13,368 nt of DNA from positions 1 through 13,368 of the forward strand of contig JAPEVF010001143.1 of NCBI GenBank assembly GCA_029747585.1. The letters run 5' to 3'. The position numbers were made by a program, and so were the translations under genes. Under the pieces are notes generated by a model that saw only the letters and a program-made list of their open reading frames with translations, made no database searches and had not been told where the DNA came from. Positions 1 through 9,340 of the stretch are shown here, piece by piece. This DNA comes from Pleurotus djamor. Its lineage: Eukaryota; Basidiomycota; Agaricomycetes; Agaricales; Pleurotaceae. Every line of letters starts with the position of its first letter. The stretch's first letter is position 1.

Positions 1-153
1 ATTGTAAAGTATATTCGATATCATCCCACTGAAGAGTACCTTGTCGAGGGTGTCATGAGATGCTTCGTGAAGCAATCGTACATTCTATGGGGCAGGACAG
101 GAAAAGCAACCACTAGTTCTTAGTGNATAGAGAGTTAAGTGGGTTAAGTAAAG

Positions 154-1122
154 TCAGTAACGACGTTTTAGTATATCCGAAAGAGCGCTCGATGAACGCT
201 GAAAGCTAGATCTCTCATGCGCCTTACACAACGATCTCATTATATCTCGATCATCCGGACCGAATGCAAAATACGCTTTTACGAATTTGTCAGGAGTGAC
301 ACGTTTTCCATTGATAAGAATGAGTTTATGTCTAAGGTAAGGGTAAGGGGGAGAGGATTACGGTATTTTTAAATGGTGCTTACAAGTATTTTCGTAGCTC
401 TCTACGACCCCATGGTTTCATTGGCAATCCGTTAAGGTGGTTATCGTTGAGCAGAATTTCGTGGTTAAAGCCCGATGCCGACGAAGCGTAGACAACGAAC
501 AACTCGGGTACTAGGAGCTCAAGCGGAAGGTCGACGTAACCATTCTTGGGCGGAGCGACGAGTACCCAGGGTCTTGGGGAGTCGGGTGGAAATAGAGGTT
601 GCAAGCAAGTTTTGTAGCCATCGAATGATGGTCGTGTGTAGACCCCCTCAGGGTGGATGAGAAATACCATTCCTACGAAGTTGAAATAAAGGAACGTCTT
701 GCGTTGGTGAATAAGTGTCGCCATGATGAATATGAGCAGACACGATTTTCCTACAGTGAGAGGATTATGGTATCAGATTTAACCAACTCTAAAGTGATCA
801 TTCAAAGAGGGAAACGGAATGACAACTCACCAGAGCCCGACGAACCTTCCAAGCGATGGCCTTGACATGGATTAAGCGTGTCGGACGACGATGACGTGAG
901 CTGCTCGAGTAGATTCACCATCTCAGGTCGTATGATGATGCGGCAATTCGTGAGGACTAGGTGACATGTTTCGCCGCGCAATGTGTCGCCGATGTCTATG
1001 ATCTCTCCGACATCGTGTGCACTACTACGTCCGAGGCATTCTCTGTGGAAAGGGATCCATGCAGAGTGGGCTGGCTCAGCTTCCCATCCAAGTTCGCTGA
1101 GCTGGGTAGAGACGGCAGACAT
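154..1122 (-). CDS. Crinkler/RHS-like P-loop NTPase, truncated copy A
   Basis: Three exons can be joined on the minus strand: 1122–831, 750–384 and 331–154 (278 codons). The introns are 830–751 (GTGAGT…TAG) and 383–332 (GTAAGC…TAG). The first splits the Gly codon of a Walker A motif that reads GSSGSGKS after splicing. Before it comes a family motif RIIIRPEM (a 'VRPE'-type block). After it come a Walker B-like strand WVLVAP (551–568), a FVVYASS strand (479–499), MKPWGRREL (395–421) and FAFGPDD. This order is that of fungal Crinkler/RHS-type NTPases. Ala replaces the expected Walker B Asp. A TGA at 154–156 ends the frame soon after the FGP motif, so the C-terminal nuclease-like domain seen in the sister gene at 1876–3462 is absent here. 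The start at 1122 was chosen because its Met aligns with a Met in the sister copy; the frame is open back to 1257, including another ATG at 1197. The family is fairly sure; whether it still makes a working protein is not. Confidence 0.62.
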
Positions 1123-1875
1123 GGGGGGAACAAGTCGTTGACATTGTGCATTTTCCTCAGACACTTTATAGTTTTTTTCTTGAACAATCACAGCCATCTT
1201 CCGCGTCTCCAAAAAGGTCCCGACGCATCCAACGCACTGCCTTCTGGTGGTATCCACTTCCGATCCCCTGTCTTGCGCGCGGGTATCCGGGTGATGTCAT
1301 CGCTCCATGCGCTATGCAGCCGATTTAGAAGTGAGAATAGCCTAGTCGCTTCCGCTATCAACTAAGGAGGCGTATTGTCTAAGTTGAACGTCCGGGTGGC
1401 TTGTACCTTCGAATGGGACGAATTATCTCGTTGAGACATAGCCTGATGAGCCCCCAGATCGATCTTATAGTTTACAGGGGGCGGCCTTGAGGCGCGGATA
1501 GACCTTCCAATCTGCATATCGGGGAGCCGCAAGACCTTCGTAACGCTTACAGATCGAATTACTAAGATGCAAATCTCCAGGCGGGATTTTTGAACTGGAA
1601 CTTCAAGCTTCGCCGTCAACACGTCGTGATAGCCCCTATTTCTCCTGAAGGTACTCGAACCGTATGCTGGCTTTTTGTGGATAGACTGGGCATTCCCTTT
1701 CCCCAACCTCGTACTAGTGCCTACAGCTGCTACAATGAGACAGCTTTATTGCGCGGCTAAAGTTGTCTCTTTGGTTATGTAACACTGATCCGCCATGTCA
1801 GTCGACATTGGAATCGGGTACATATTTCCCTTCATACAACACCCTGAGCGAAGGTTGCGCACCTCTCGCTCACCC
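1123..1875. promoter_or_regulatory. Divergent intergenic region between the two Crinkler-like genes
   Basis: This stretch lies between the assumed starts of two divergent paralogues and would hold both promoters. Each N-terminal frame is open further into it (minus to 1257, plus back to 1795), so the true promoter space may be smaller. A minus frame at 1362–1706 is open but has no recognisable domain. No clear TATA box or other defined element was seen. A shared two-way promoter is inferred from layout only. Confidence 0.3.
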
Positions 1876-3462
1876 ATGCTTCCAGATTCAAGCCGGAATG
1901 GATGGGTCGTTGAGCCCCCTGATTCTCCATGGACCAACTTCCTCACGAAATGTTGCAAGCAAGATTCACTGTTCACGGTCGGCGACATAATTGAAGTGGG
2001 TTGTCGACTTGGCGATGAGACTGTTCACGTCCACGGAACCAACTTTCGCATTGTCGTACGTCCTGAGATGATGAACTTCTACAACCTACTCGTGGTGATC
2101 GCTTCCAAACGCGAACCTGACCGAGAGCAAGGGGTCATTATAGGAGGGTCCTCTGGTATCGGTTAGTTGCAGACCTTCCACCTCACAATCATATTCACAC
2201 TTATCCAACCCAGGAAAGTCATGTTCTGCAATTTTCTTCATTGCGAGGCGCATCCAGGAAGGACATAGTGTGATGTACCAAAATCGACACGGCGACTTCT
2301 TCTTGTTGACCCCCTCACCCACTATCTCCGAAACTCTTTGATACCGTTATTATGAATCCCTGGACCGCCGACGATATCTCAACCTACCTGTGAGCAAGGC
2401 TTTTTTGATAAAGACATGATCATGTTTTGACTTCAAGAATAGTGCTAAGGTAGTTGTACGCAATGGAGAGCTCGTAGGTCGTGAACAACTGATGGTTGCA
2501 CATTCTAGATTCGGCCCATGCGCCGGGGATATCGTCGCATCAATGGGAAGTGACAAAGCGGCCCGTATGGAGCAACATTCGAAAGATGTGATACGGAATA
2601 TCGACCCAAAGGTTCTGAAGAAGCTAGTTGAGGACGCCCTTTCGCAGGAAAAGGTATCGGTTGATTGTGGTCTACCCAGTATCTTCTTATCGTGGAGAGA
2701 CCCCAGCGATACGGGATACAATAAGTGCATCGTCGTCTTCAAGAACATCAAAATCTTTAGCTGGGTAATGACCGAACTAGGAGACAACGAAAAGCGTATC
2801 AGCGTTGAACTCTTCTCCAAAGCCAGATGGATCCCAGGCGCAGCTGCTTTAGCAGGAGCGTGCTTTGAAAAGATTGTCATCCGAAGGCTAAGCGAAGCAA
2901 CGAAAAACTCCAGACTTGCAATAGAAATGGTGGAAAAGCCATCCGGTATTGGCTACATTGCCTCGTGAGTTCTCAGAATTTGCTGGGTATGGATTAGACT
3001 CTTACCAGATCGATGGATAGGGAGGACCGCCGACCAACGATCGTGACACTCCTGTCGGGAAAACGTGCACTTGCATGGGAGCCAAAAATGAAAAATCTCA
3101 CCATAGGATCCTTATACGTACCCGAATCCCGAGTCAACCCCATGATTGATTGCTTCATGATTTCAGAGGAGGGAAAGGGTACAAAGAAGCAGACCTACGT
3201 ATTCTGGATGATCCAGATAACGCTATCAGAGAAGCACGGAGCAGCGGAAAGAGGCTACGCATTGGTCGAAGCAATTTGCAATTCATTCATGGACGGACGA
3301 CAGGGCTCAAAAAGGATCAACTATGTGCTAATTGTTCCTGATGACATGCCGGGCTTCCCTCGTAAGGTCCATGAATGGGCGCTGAAATTCAAGTCTCGCT
3401 CTCGGTCAGCCCCAAAGGTGTATATACACTATGCAGATGTTTTGGCAGGTTGTATTGTGTAA
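1876..3462 (+). pseudogene. Crinkler/RHS-like NTPase with restriction-nuclease-like C-terminus, broken copy B
   Basis: Four exon blocks: 1876–2161, 2214–2389 (frame broken inside), 2443–2964 and 3009–3462. Introns are 2162–2213 (GTTAGT), 2390–2442 and 2965–3008 (GTGAGT). The first splits the P-loop Gly codon exactly as in the sister gene at 154–1122; the spliced motif is GGSSGIGKS (residues 90–98). In front sit GDIIEVG and RIVVRPEMMN. After about residue 129 the frame hits TGA at 2339–2341, while MNPWTADDIS continues one frame over at 2352. Compared with the sister, about 190 nt including Walker B are missing here. The rest stays open: RFGPCAGD (from about 2507), a helical middle part, then YVPESRVNPMIDCF (3115–3156), QITLSEKH (3214–3237) and VLIVPDD (3325–3345). 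These fit the PD-(D/E)XK-like C-terminal domain of the family, with Gln in the QxT block. Family proteins are discussed as effectors or as agents of conflict with transposons; the role here is unknown. The start is chosen by alignment with the sister; the frame is open from 1795. Confidence 0.65.
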
Positions 3463-3833
3463 TTTCGTAATGCCTAATCCTGTATTGCTGTTTGAGTGTC
3501 TATCAATATCTGTTATGCCTATCGAAAATTGTCGACTCTCTGTCATGCGTACGCCGAGATACATTGACACTTCGTGTATGAGGTCCCCGTTCCACTCCCT
3601 CATTGAGCATTTCGAATTCGAACAACCAGATCACGACCCAACCAGTCACCGTATCCGCATGCGCACAGTGCTCGTAACGAGAAGTCCCTTTGACGCGGAA
3701 CAAAGGGTTTCGTTCTGTGGTCCAAGCCACGTGAAAGCCTGACCGCAGGCTCTGTGGCTCTACGGTGGCCACTCTCAATGACCATTTAAATAGCTCGACC
3801 ACTGTTCAATGGTCCCCTTCACTTCTCTCTTCG
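3463..3833. other. Intergenic region upstream of the F-box gene
   Basis: This 371-nt stretch contains only short overlapping frames on both strands with no domain signal. It would carry the 3' end of the Crinkler-like gene and the promoter of the F-box gene. The frame of the F-box gene is open back to an upstream in-frame ATG at about 3765, so a longer N-terminus is possible. Nothing else was recognised. Confidence 0.4.
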
Positions 3834-5094
3834 ATGGCTACCACTCAAAAATCGTCCCCAACTCTCAATGCCCTGCCCGACGACCTCATCGTCCAGATTC
3901 TCCGCTACTTGCCGTTGGATACGCAGCACTCTCTTTCCATGGTATCAAGACGCTTCCGAACCGCCAGCTTACCCGTCATATTCACCTCGATCAGAGCTCG
4001 TACTCGAGGGGATACTTTCAGGCTATTCCAAGCTCTCGGTCGCGTCGATCCTCCGACTTGGATACCATTCGTCAAATCCCTCAAGATCGACATCCCACTC
4101 TGGGAAGTCTCGCAAGCTCTTCCCCGGAGCTGCAAATGGAAGACTCAGCGCGATCCGGAGCAGTATACAAGGGGTGTACTGATGAGTAAGGATTATATTG
4201 GGATTCTGGCTAATCTCGAGCGGATTGAGTTTAACCATACGAGTCATACGGAGGACGAGTTGATGACGATCGATTATATTCTGCGTACGCAGAAGCTGAA
4301 TGCGTTGAAGCATTTTGTGTATAAGTCTGTTCACGCGTACGTCCCTGGTCTGACGTTCTCGACGCTGGACGACTTCGTACATCGGCACTCAGCGCATCTG
4401 GTTACTCTGGAGCTACCCATCAGCGTCGTCATTTCGCCGAATCACATCCACCTCGATCAGTTGGTGAAATACTCTGGCTCGCCGGTGTTCTTCAATAATA
4501 TCATCCGGGCACCGCGTCTCACTCACGTCAAGTTTTTGGTGGTTCCGAAGTTTGCGGCGAGGGAGATTACGAGGGCTGTTCGTGCGCTGGCTACGGCTTC
4601 GTTGGGGGTTAGGGTGTTGCGGTGCGATTTGGGGAATGGGTTGAATATGGAGTACATCGAGGCCGCGGCGTGTAATCTGCGAAATTTGGAGGTGCTTCAG
4701 GTGAAGTGGCATGTGGATAATTCGTTCAATTCGAAGGTATGAGATTCCACCCTCCGTTCGACGTGAAGAATATGTGTATCTGACTGTTGTATCCTACTCT
4801 CAGTCTAGCATACGGCTGTTCGGCGCTCTGTTGATGCGTCTAAGGTGCTTGAAAGAGTTCGACGTCGAAGGACATGTACCTCTCGGAGAAAGGAAGCCAA
4901 CGACGCAAGTGGCGAGGTCCTTGTCGCGGTACTGTCCCACGCTCATGTCTTGTGGATGGCGTGCGTAACCCCATTCCCCATTTTTTTTGTGTTTTCGGGT
5001 GACTCATGCATGATTTCGCTCTCTCTCAGTATCAGAATGCTTTACGCGGGCGGACTTTTATGAACCGTGGATTCAGAGGCATCGTTGGAAGTAA
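3834..5094 (+). CDS. F-box protein
   Basis: Three exons, 3834–4736, 4804–4960 and 5030–5094, give 374 residues. Introns are 4737–4803 (GTATGA…CAG) and 4961–5029 (GTGCGT…CAG) and keep the frame. An F-box motif lies near the N-terminus, about residues 12–50 (LNALPDDLIVQILRYLPL, then SMVSRRFR and LPVIF). F-box proteins bind Skp1 and bring substrates to SCF ubiquitin ligases. The rest has scattered leucine-rich stretches (for example LANLERIEF and LRNLEVLQV), as in many fungal F-box proteins, but no regular repeat. The last exon encodes FYEPWIQRHRWK followed by a stop. The start at 3834 sits 21 nt before the codons of the F-box; an in-frame ATG at about 3765 would add 23 residues without any recognisable motif. 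The substrate cannot be told from the sequence. Confidence 0.82.
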
Positions 5095-5515
5095 AGTCTG
5101 CGACGTGATTGTAGCTTACTTTAAACGTCTCATGTAAATTCTACACTATGTGCTGTATCATACCTTATCCCTTTGGCTCTCATCCACCGACTCGATTCCT
5201 CAAACCGGTCCCGTTGACAGCGTCACTTGTACTCTCTGGAGTAGTACAATGTCGTATTCAGCTCACCGAAAGTGAACCTTCCTCGTTTAGCTTGTGCAGG
5301 CTACCCCCTTTTCTGCGGACCGCTTCCTGGCTGTCACTGAGTCTGCTAGCTTCATATGTTCATCCCTCGGATGTTGCTGTTACGATGAAGGTGTTGACCA
5401 TAGTCCCCTGACCTCCTGAAACCAAGAGGAGCGTCAGTCACATGGTTGGTTTATCCGTTTCCGGTTGCACGTGGCTGTGCAGTGTTATTCTTGCTTCCCT
5501 CCACTATCAAATGGC
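5095..5515. other. Intergenic region and leader upstream of the Rab gene
   Basis: About 420 nt between the F-box stop and the Rab start. A plus frame at 5148–5411 is open but has no domain and is probably chance. Stretches rich in CT occur, as in many fungal promoters. An out-of-frame ATG lies at 5511, five bases before the chosen Rab start. No other signal was recognised. Confidence 0.4.
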
Positions 5516-5540
5516 ATGCTCACCGTCAAACTCGTCGTAA
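5511..5540 (+). promoter_or_regulatory. Short upstream reading frame overlapping the Rab start
   Basis: ATG at 5511 opens a nine-codon frame that ends at TAA 5538–5540. It overlaps the Rab start at 5516 in another frame. If ribosomes start here they would pass the Rab start. It may lower Rab translation, or it may mean the true Rab start lies in an unrecognised upstream exon. Function is inference only. Confidence 0.3.
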
Positions 5541-6812
5541 TTGGGGCCTCTGGCGTCGGTAAAACAAGTCTTCGGACGCAGTATATAACGGGGCAGTTTT
5601 CCTCGGGATATCGTGCCACAATTGGCGCCGATTTTATCTCAAAAACCCTCCCACATCCTTGGAAACCAGATGAGTCAGTAACGTTACAGATTTGGGTCAA
5701 TTGTTGTGTGTTTCTTCGGTCAATACGACGTGCTGATGTTTTTCTTGCTTTTGGTGTAGGATACGGCTGGCCAGGAAAGGTTTTCTAGCCTATCTTCGGC
5801 GTTTTTTCGAGGTGCCGATGCGGTCATTCTCATGTTCGATGTCAACAAGCCCGAGACCTTGGAGGCATTGAAGAAATGGTGGGGGGAGTTCTGCGAACGG
5901 GCGCCACTGACTGAGGAGGACGTAGGCGAGTTTTGCTGCGCTGTCGTGGGGAATAAGGTGGATCTGGTTGGGACGGATCTTGGCGCGCCGGAGGGAATTT
6001 CTACCTCGCAGGCATGGCATCTTATCCATGAGATTATGCCAAGCACATCGCGACCACCAACGCCCGAGGCATTGACGGCCTCACCGACCACAGCGATACC
6101 ACCATTGCCGCCCCCTTCGGAACCGAGTAGCACGCCACCAAGTTCAACCGCTTCCATCGCCATCCAACCCCGGGTCTCCTACTCGCCAAAACGAGGACTC
6201 TCCCAATCTCGTTCTCGCTCCTCGTCACGTTTCTATGGCACGATGTCCACCACCCGTTCGACCACCACAATATACCACACGCCCGCGTCTTCGGTGTCAG
6301 ACGTCTTCCATTCCGCTCGCACCTCCCCAGAACCAAGTCGAGGGTCGTCGCTGATCTCGTCTTTCCGTGCTACGAGCCCCCACTCTGTGAGATCCCGACG
6401 GAACACAGCCTTTTCAGATGCTAGTTCGGGATCTGACAGTGGTGTGACTATTACGCCAAGTTTGTTCGCCAGGGAGCAGCAGAACGCGAACGCGTCGACG
6501 TTCTCTTTGTCTACGACCCCCGCTGCCGATGATGAATTGACGCCACCAGCTGGGTCACGCCAGACGCTGCCGCTGCCACCTCTGCGTGGACCACGGCTGT
6601 TCTATACCTCTGCCAAATCAGGTGACGGGGTCAAGGATGTTTTCGAGTACGTTACGGAGAGGGTATCTCGCAAATGGGAGTATGAGGAGGCGCTGGAGGC
6701 TCGTCGGTTACACATGAGAGAGGCTAGCGCAGCTGAGACCATTCGGGTCGGCTTGCACAATTCTAGCAGATGGAGTCGGTTTGGGAACAAAAATCGGACG
6801 TGTTGTACTTGA
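5516..6812 (+). CDS. Rab7/Ypt7-like small GTPase with a long Ser/Thr/Pro-rich insert
   Basis: Two exons, 5516–5695 and 5760–6812, joined across a 64-nt intron (GTCAAT…TAG), give 410 residues; Rab proteins usually have 200–220. All guanine-nucleotide motifs are present: GASGVGKTS (10–18), switch I Thr in YRATIGADF (Thr35), DTAGQE (61–66), NKVD (125–128) and TSAK (343–346). The wording around the P-loop and switches (TSLRTQY, ATIGADF, SSAFFRGAD) is closest to the Rab7 group, which directs fusion with the vacuole/late endosome. Between helix 4 (ISTSQAWHLI) and the strand before TSAK is an insert of about 180 residues (roughly 155–337, nt 6042–6590), rich in Ser, Thr, Pro and Arg. The C-terminus ends in NRTCCT; the CC pair suits double geranylgeranylation and membrane anchoring. 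It may be a diverged Rab rather than the main Ypt7. The start is the only in-frame ATG before the P-loop. Confidence 0.87.
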
Positions 6813-7209
6813 GATGTTGATCATATGGGTATTTTTATTTTGTTCATTATTACTGGATGTTTCGTATGTCTTTCTCTCTGTTACGTATATAATCGCTCAA
6901 TTACATCCTTCTTTTCATCTGCAGCTTCTATGGATGCTGAAATCAAGACCGGGCACAGGCGTTCAACGTTGATTGCTTATCTACTACCATGCGCTCGCAT
7001 GTCCCCAACGGGCTCCTGATGCTTCACAACGCCGAGCTCTATGAGCAGCCGTCGCATGGCGGTTGCTTGAGCGAGACTTGCATATGTTTGCGTGGATGTG
7101 TTTGTACCATTGGCCGGGCCATTTCGATCGGTGCAGCCACTTTCCTTTGCTCTCTCCTCATCGTTATTCCTCCCAACACGCCCACGCTGGAACGTTTCTA
7201 CGGTCGGCC
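6813..7209. other. Intergenic region between Rab and GH71 genes
   Basis: About 400 nt holding the Rab 3' end and the GH71 promoter. TATATAA occurs at 6886–6892, some 320 nt before the GH71 start, so its role is doubtful. A CT-rich stretch lies shortly before the GH71 ATG. Open frames here have no domain and are taken as chance. Confidence 0.35.
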
Positions 7210-9016
7210 ATGAATCTTCACCTGTATATCCTTCTCCTTTTCTCCTTATTCGCGGTTGCCTTCGCTTTGGAAGCCGCCCAGGATATTCTCCCGCTTAGCG
7301 TGCCCGTCATGTCAGAGCCGTCGACGCCTCTCCCTANTCATCTCACACGACGCTCTATCCAATTCGTCTTCAAACACGCCAGACCTGGATGACTTATCCC
7401 CTGGGATCACGCCCAAGCCGATCTATCCCTACGCTGAACAACTCGCGCAGAAGAAATTCGTAGTCGCTCATTTCATGGTTGGGAATACGGCACCTTACAC
7501 CCACGCCGACTGGCTCTCTGGTGCGTTGTATATGACTCCCCCCGTCGTCTTTTGGGCTAATTAACGCATCGCCTTTAGCATTTATCCTTGCAGCATCGAA
7601 AGGTTTTGACGCGTTTGCCCTAAACGTCGGGCAAGAAAAGTATCAGCAGGATCAGGTGGCAAAGGCGTTCGAAGCGGTTCTCGGCGCACCTCCAGGCTTC
7701 CAGCTGTTCATGTCCCTTGATATGACATCGATACCTTGCATGAAAGCGTCGGATAGACAACTTGTCGCGCATTACAAGCAATACCTCAAGCATGCAAGAT
7801 ATTTCCGCTATGGAGGTGGTCCCCTTGTCTCCACGTTTTCCGGTCAAGATTGTCTGTTTGGCGAGAAGAACGTGGATGCGGGTTGGACATCTGCTTTGAA
7901 AACTTTGCTGGTACCTCAAGTCACCTTCCTTCCCGCTTTCTTCATTGATCCTGCGTCGTATCACAATCATACCCGCCTAAATGGGGCATTTGAAGTAAGT
8001 CATACCTTCCTCCTTCGCAGTGTAGTCACTGAACCAACTTGTTAGTGGAACTCAGGCTGGCCACTGGGCAATGGCGATATCAATTTCAATGGTGATTCCT
8101 ACTCTGTCTCAAAGCTAGGCGGGCGGCCGTACATGGCGGCCGTCTCCCCTTGGTTCTTCACGGTAAGTCATGAACCGCTCCCTTGTCCTTATGGTCCGTC
8201 GTTCTGAAAAAGTAGGATAGCATTATGGTCGCGATAGCTGGAATAAGAATTTTATCTATCGGACGGAGAATTGGCATCTCTCCTCCCGCTGGGAACAGGT
8301 CATTGCGAACAGGAAGGTCGTGGACCTTGTCGAGGTGATCACATGGAACGACTACGGTGAATCTCACTATATCGGGCCCATTGCTGGAGACCAGCCGAAC
8401 TCCCAGGCTTGGGTTGACGGGTATGATCATCAAGGTCAGTTCGTCCTCCTATTTTGTAGCACTGTTACTCATATATTCTTCACAGCATGGCTAGACTTGA
8501 TAGCCTACTACATCGTTGCGTACAAGACTGGCATATACGCCGTTCCAACAATCGACCGGATATTTATGTGGGGACGGCTGTACCCAAGAGGTGCAGACTG
8601 TGAAGACCGTGTTCCACGGCCTGTTCGTTGGGAGTGGGCGAGTACATTCAGTTTTTCCATATCACACCTCAGCATTAACTGGAAGCTTGATTGTTCCTTA
8701 GGCTGAGGACACGATCTATACGGTCGTGTTTGCGACGGCACCAGCGGCCTTGACGATTTCGTGTGGAAAATCTACTCAGATTACGGACGTGGGTCTTGGT
8801 GTTAGTAAAGTCAAGTTCCCTTTCCCGTCGCCGCTGCGTGAAGCGTGTAGTATGGTTGCGACCTTGTCTAGGGCTGGTATTACGACTTTGGAGTTCGAGC
8901 CAGAAGGATTCACGTTGTCTCCCCAGCCGAAGAACGGGTATAATTTCAATGCGTTCGTAGCTGCGTCTCCGGGTGGACACTCTGCGGTACCTGCTGAACG
9001 TCAGGATGTTCTATAA
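7210..9016 (+). CDS. Glycoside hydrolase family 71, secreted alpha-1,3-glucanase
   Basis: Six exons: 7210–7520, 7579–7994, 8046–8162, 8221–8434, 8486–8637 and 8702–9016. Introns of 51–64 nt keep the frame. The exons sum to one base over a multiple of three; leaving out the N at 7337 restores one frame of 507 residues. The N-terminus is a signal peptide (about residues 1–19, a run of Leu/Phe/Ala). GH71 landmarks are KFVVAHFMVGNTAPYTHADW (82–101), SKGFDAFALNVG, GGGPLVSTFSGQ, WNSGWP, PYMAAVSPWFFT and TWNDYGESHYIGP (322–334). The last block contains acidic residues of the active-site region. The family cuts alpha-1,3-glucan (EC 3.2.1.59), a wall polymer of fungi, so roles in wall remodelling, cell separation or attack on other fungi fit. 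A C-terminal beta-rich part follows; no separate carbohydrate-binding module is seen. The final intron (8638–8701) starts with GC. Confidence 0.92.
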
Positions 9017-9340
9017 TCTGTAGTCTATACCTATCTGTAAAAACATACATCTTGCGAATTTGTATCATCAAACCTACTATGAAATCCTAGCGTAAACACT
9101 GTGAGGTAAGGGAGTTCGAGTAGGACGTGGACTGAAGCATGAAGGGTAAGAGAAATAGGGACATACGACGTACGAACAAAAGCACATATCATAAAGAAGA
9201 CTACTTAGATTCAGATGTGTGGATTTGTGGATGGAATTAGGGTACATGAGGACAATCGAAAAATGAAAGGATGGCGATACGTACGGTGGTGAATGAACGG
9301 ATGAAAATTTCTGAAAAGTCCAACGGAAGACGAAGACCAA
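9017..9340. other. Convergent intergenic region
   Basis: The GH71 gene (plus) and the acidic-protein gene (minus) end toward each other here. This AT-richer stretch should hold both 3' untranslated regions. A minus frame at 9077–9340 is open but its composition is low-complexity and no domain is seen. No convincing terminator or RNA gene was found. Confidence 0.45.

Noticed and set aside
331..352. TAAGG-rich run resembling telomeric repeat
   Set aside because: It is short and imperfect, and mostly lies inside an intron of the minus Crinkler-like gene as its pyrimidine-rich end.
1362..1706. 114-codon minus frame between the two Crinkler-like genes
   Set aside because: No domain, no match to the N-terminal part of either copy, and no splice path to the minus gene was found.
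6034..6336. 100-codon minus frame inside the Rab gene
   Set aside because: It lies opposite the Ser/Pro-rich insert of the Rab frame and shows no domain; it is a shadow.
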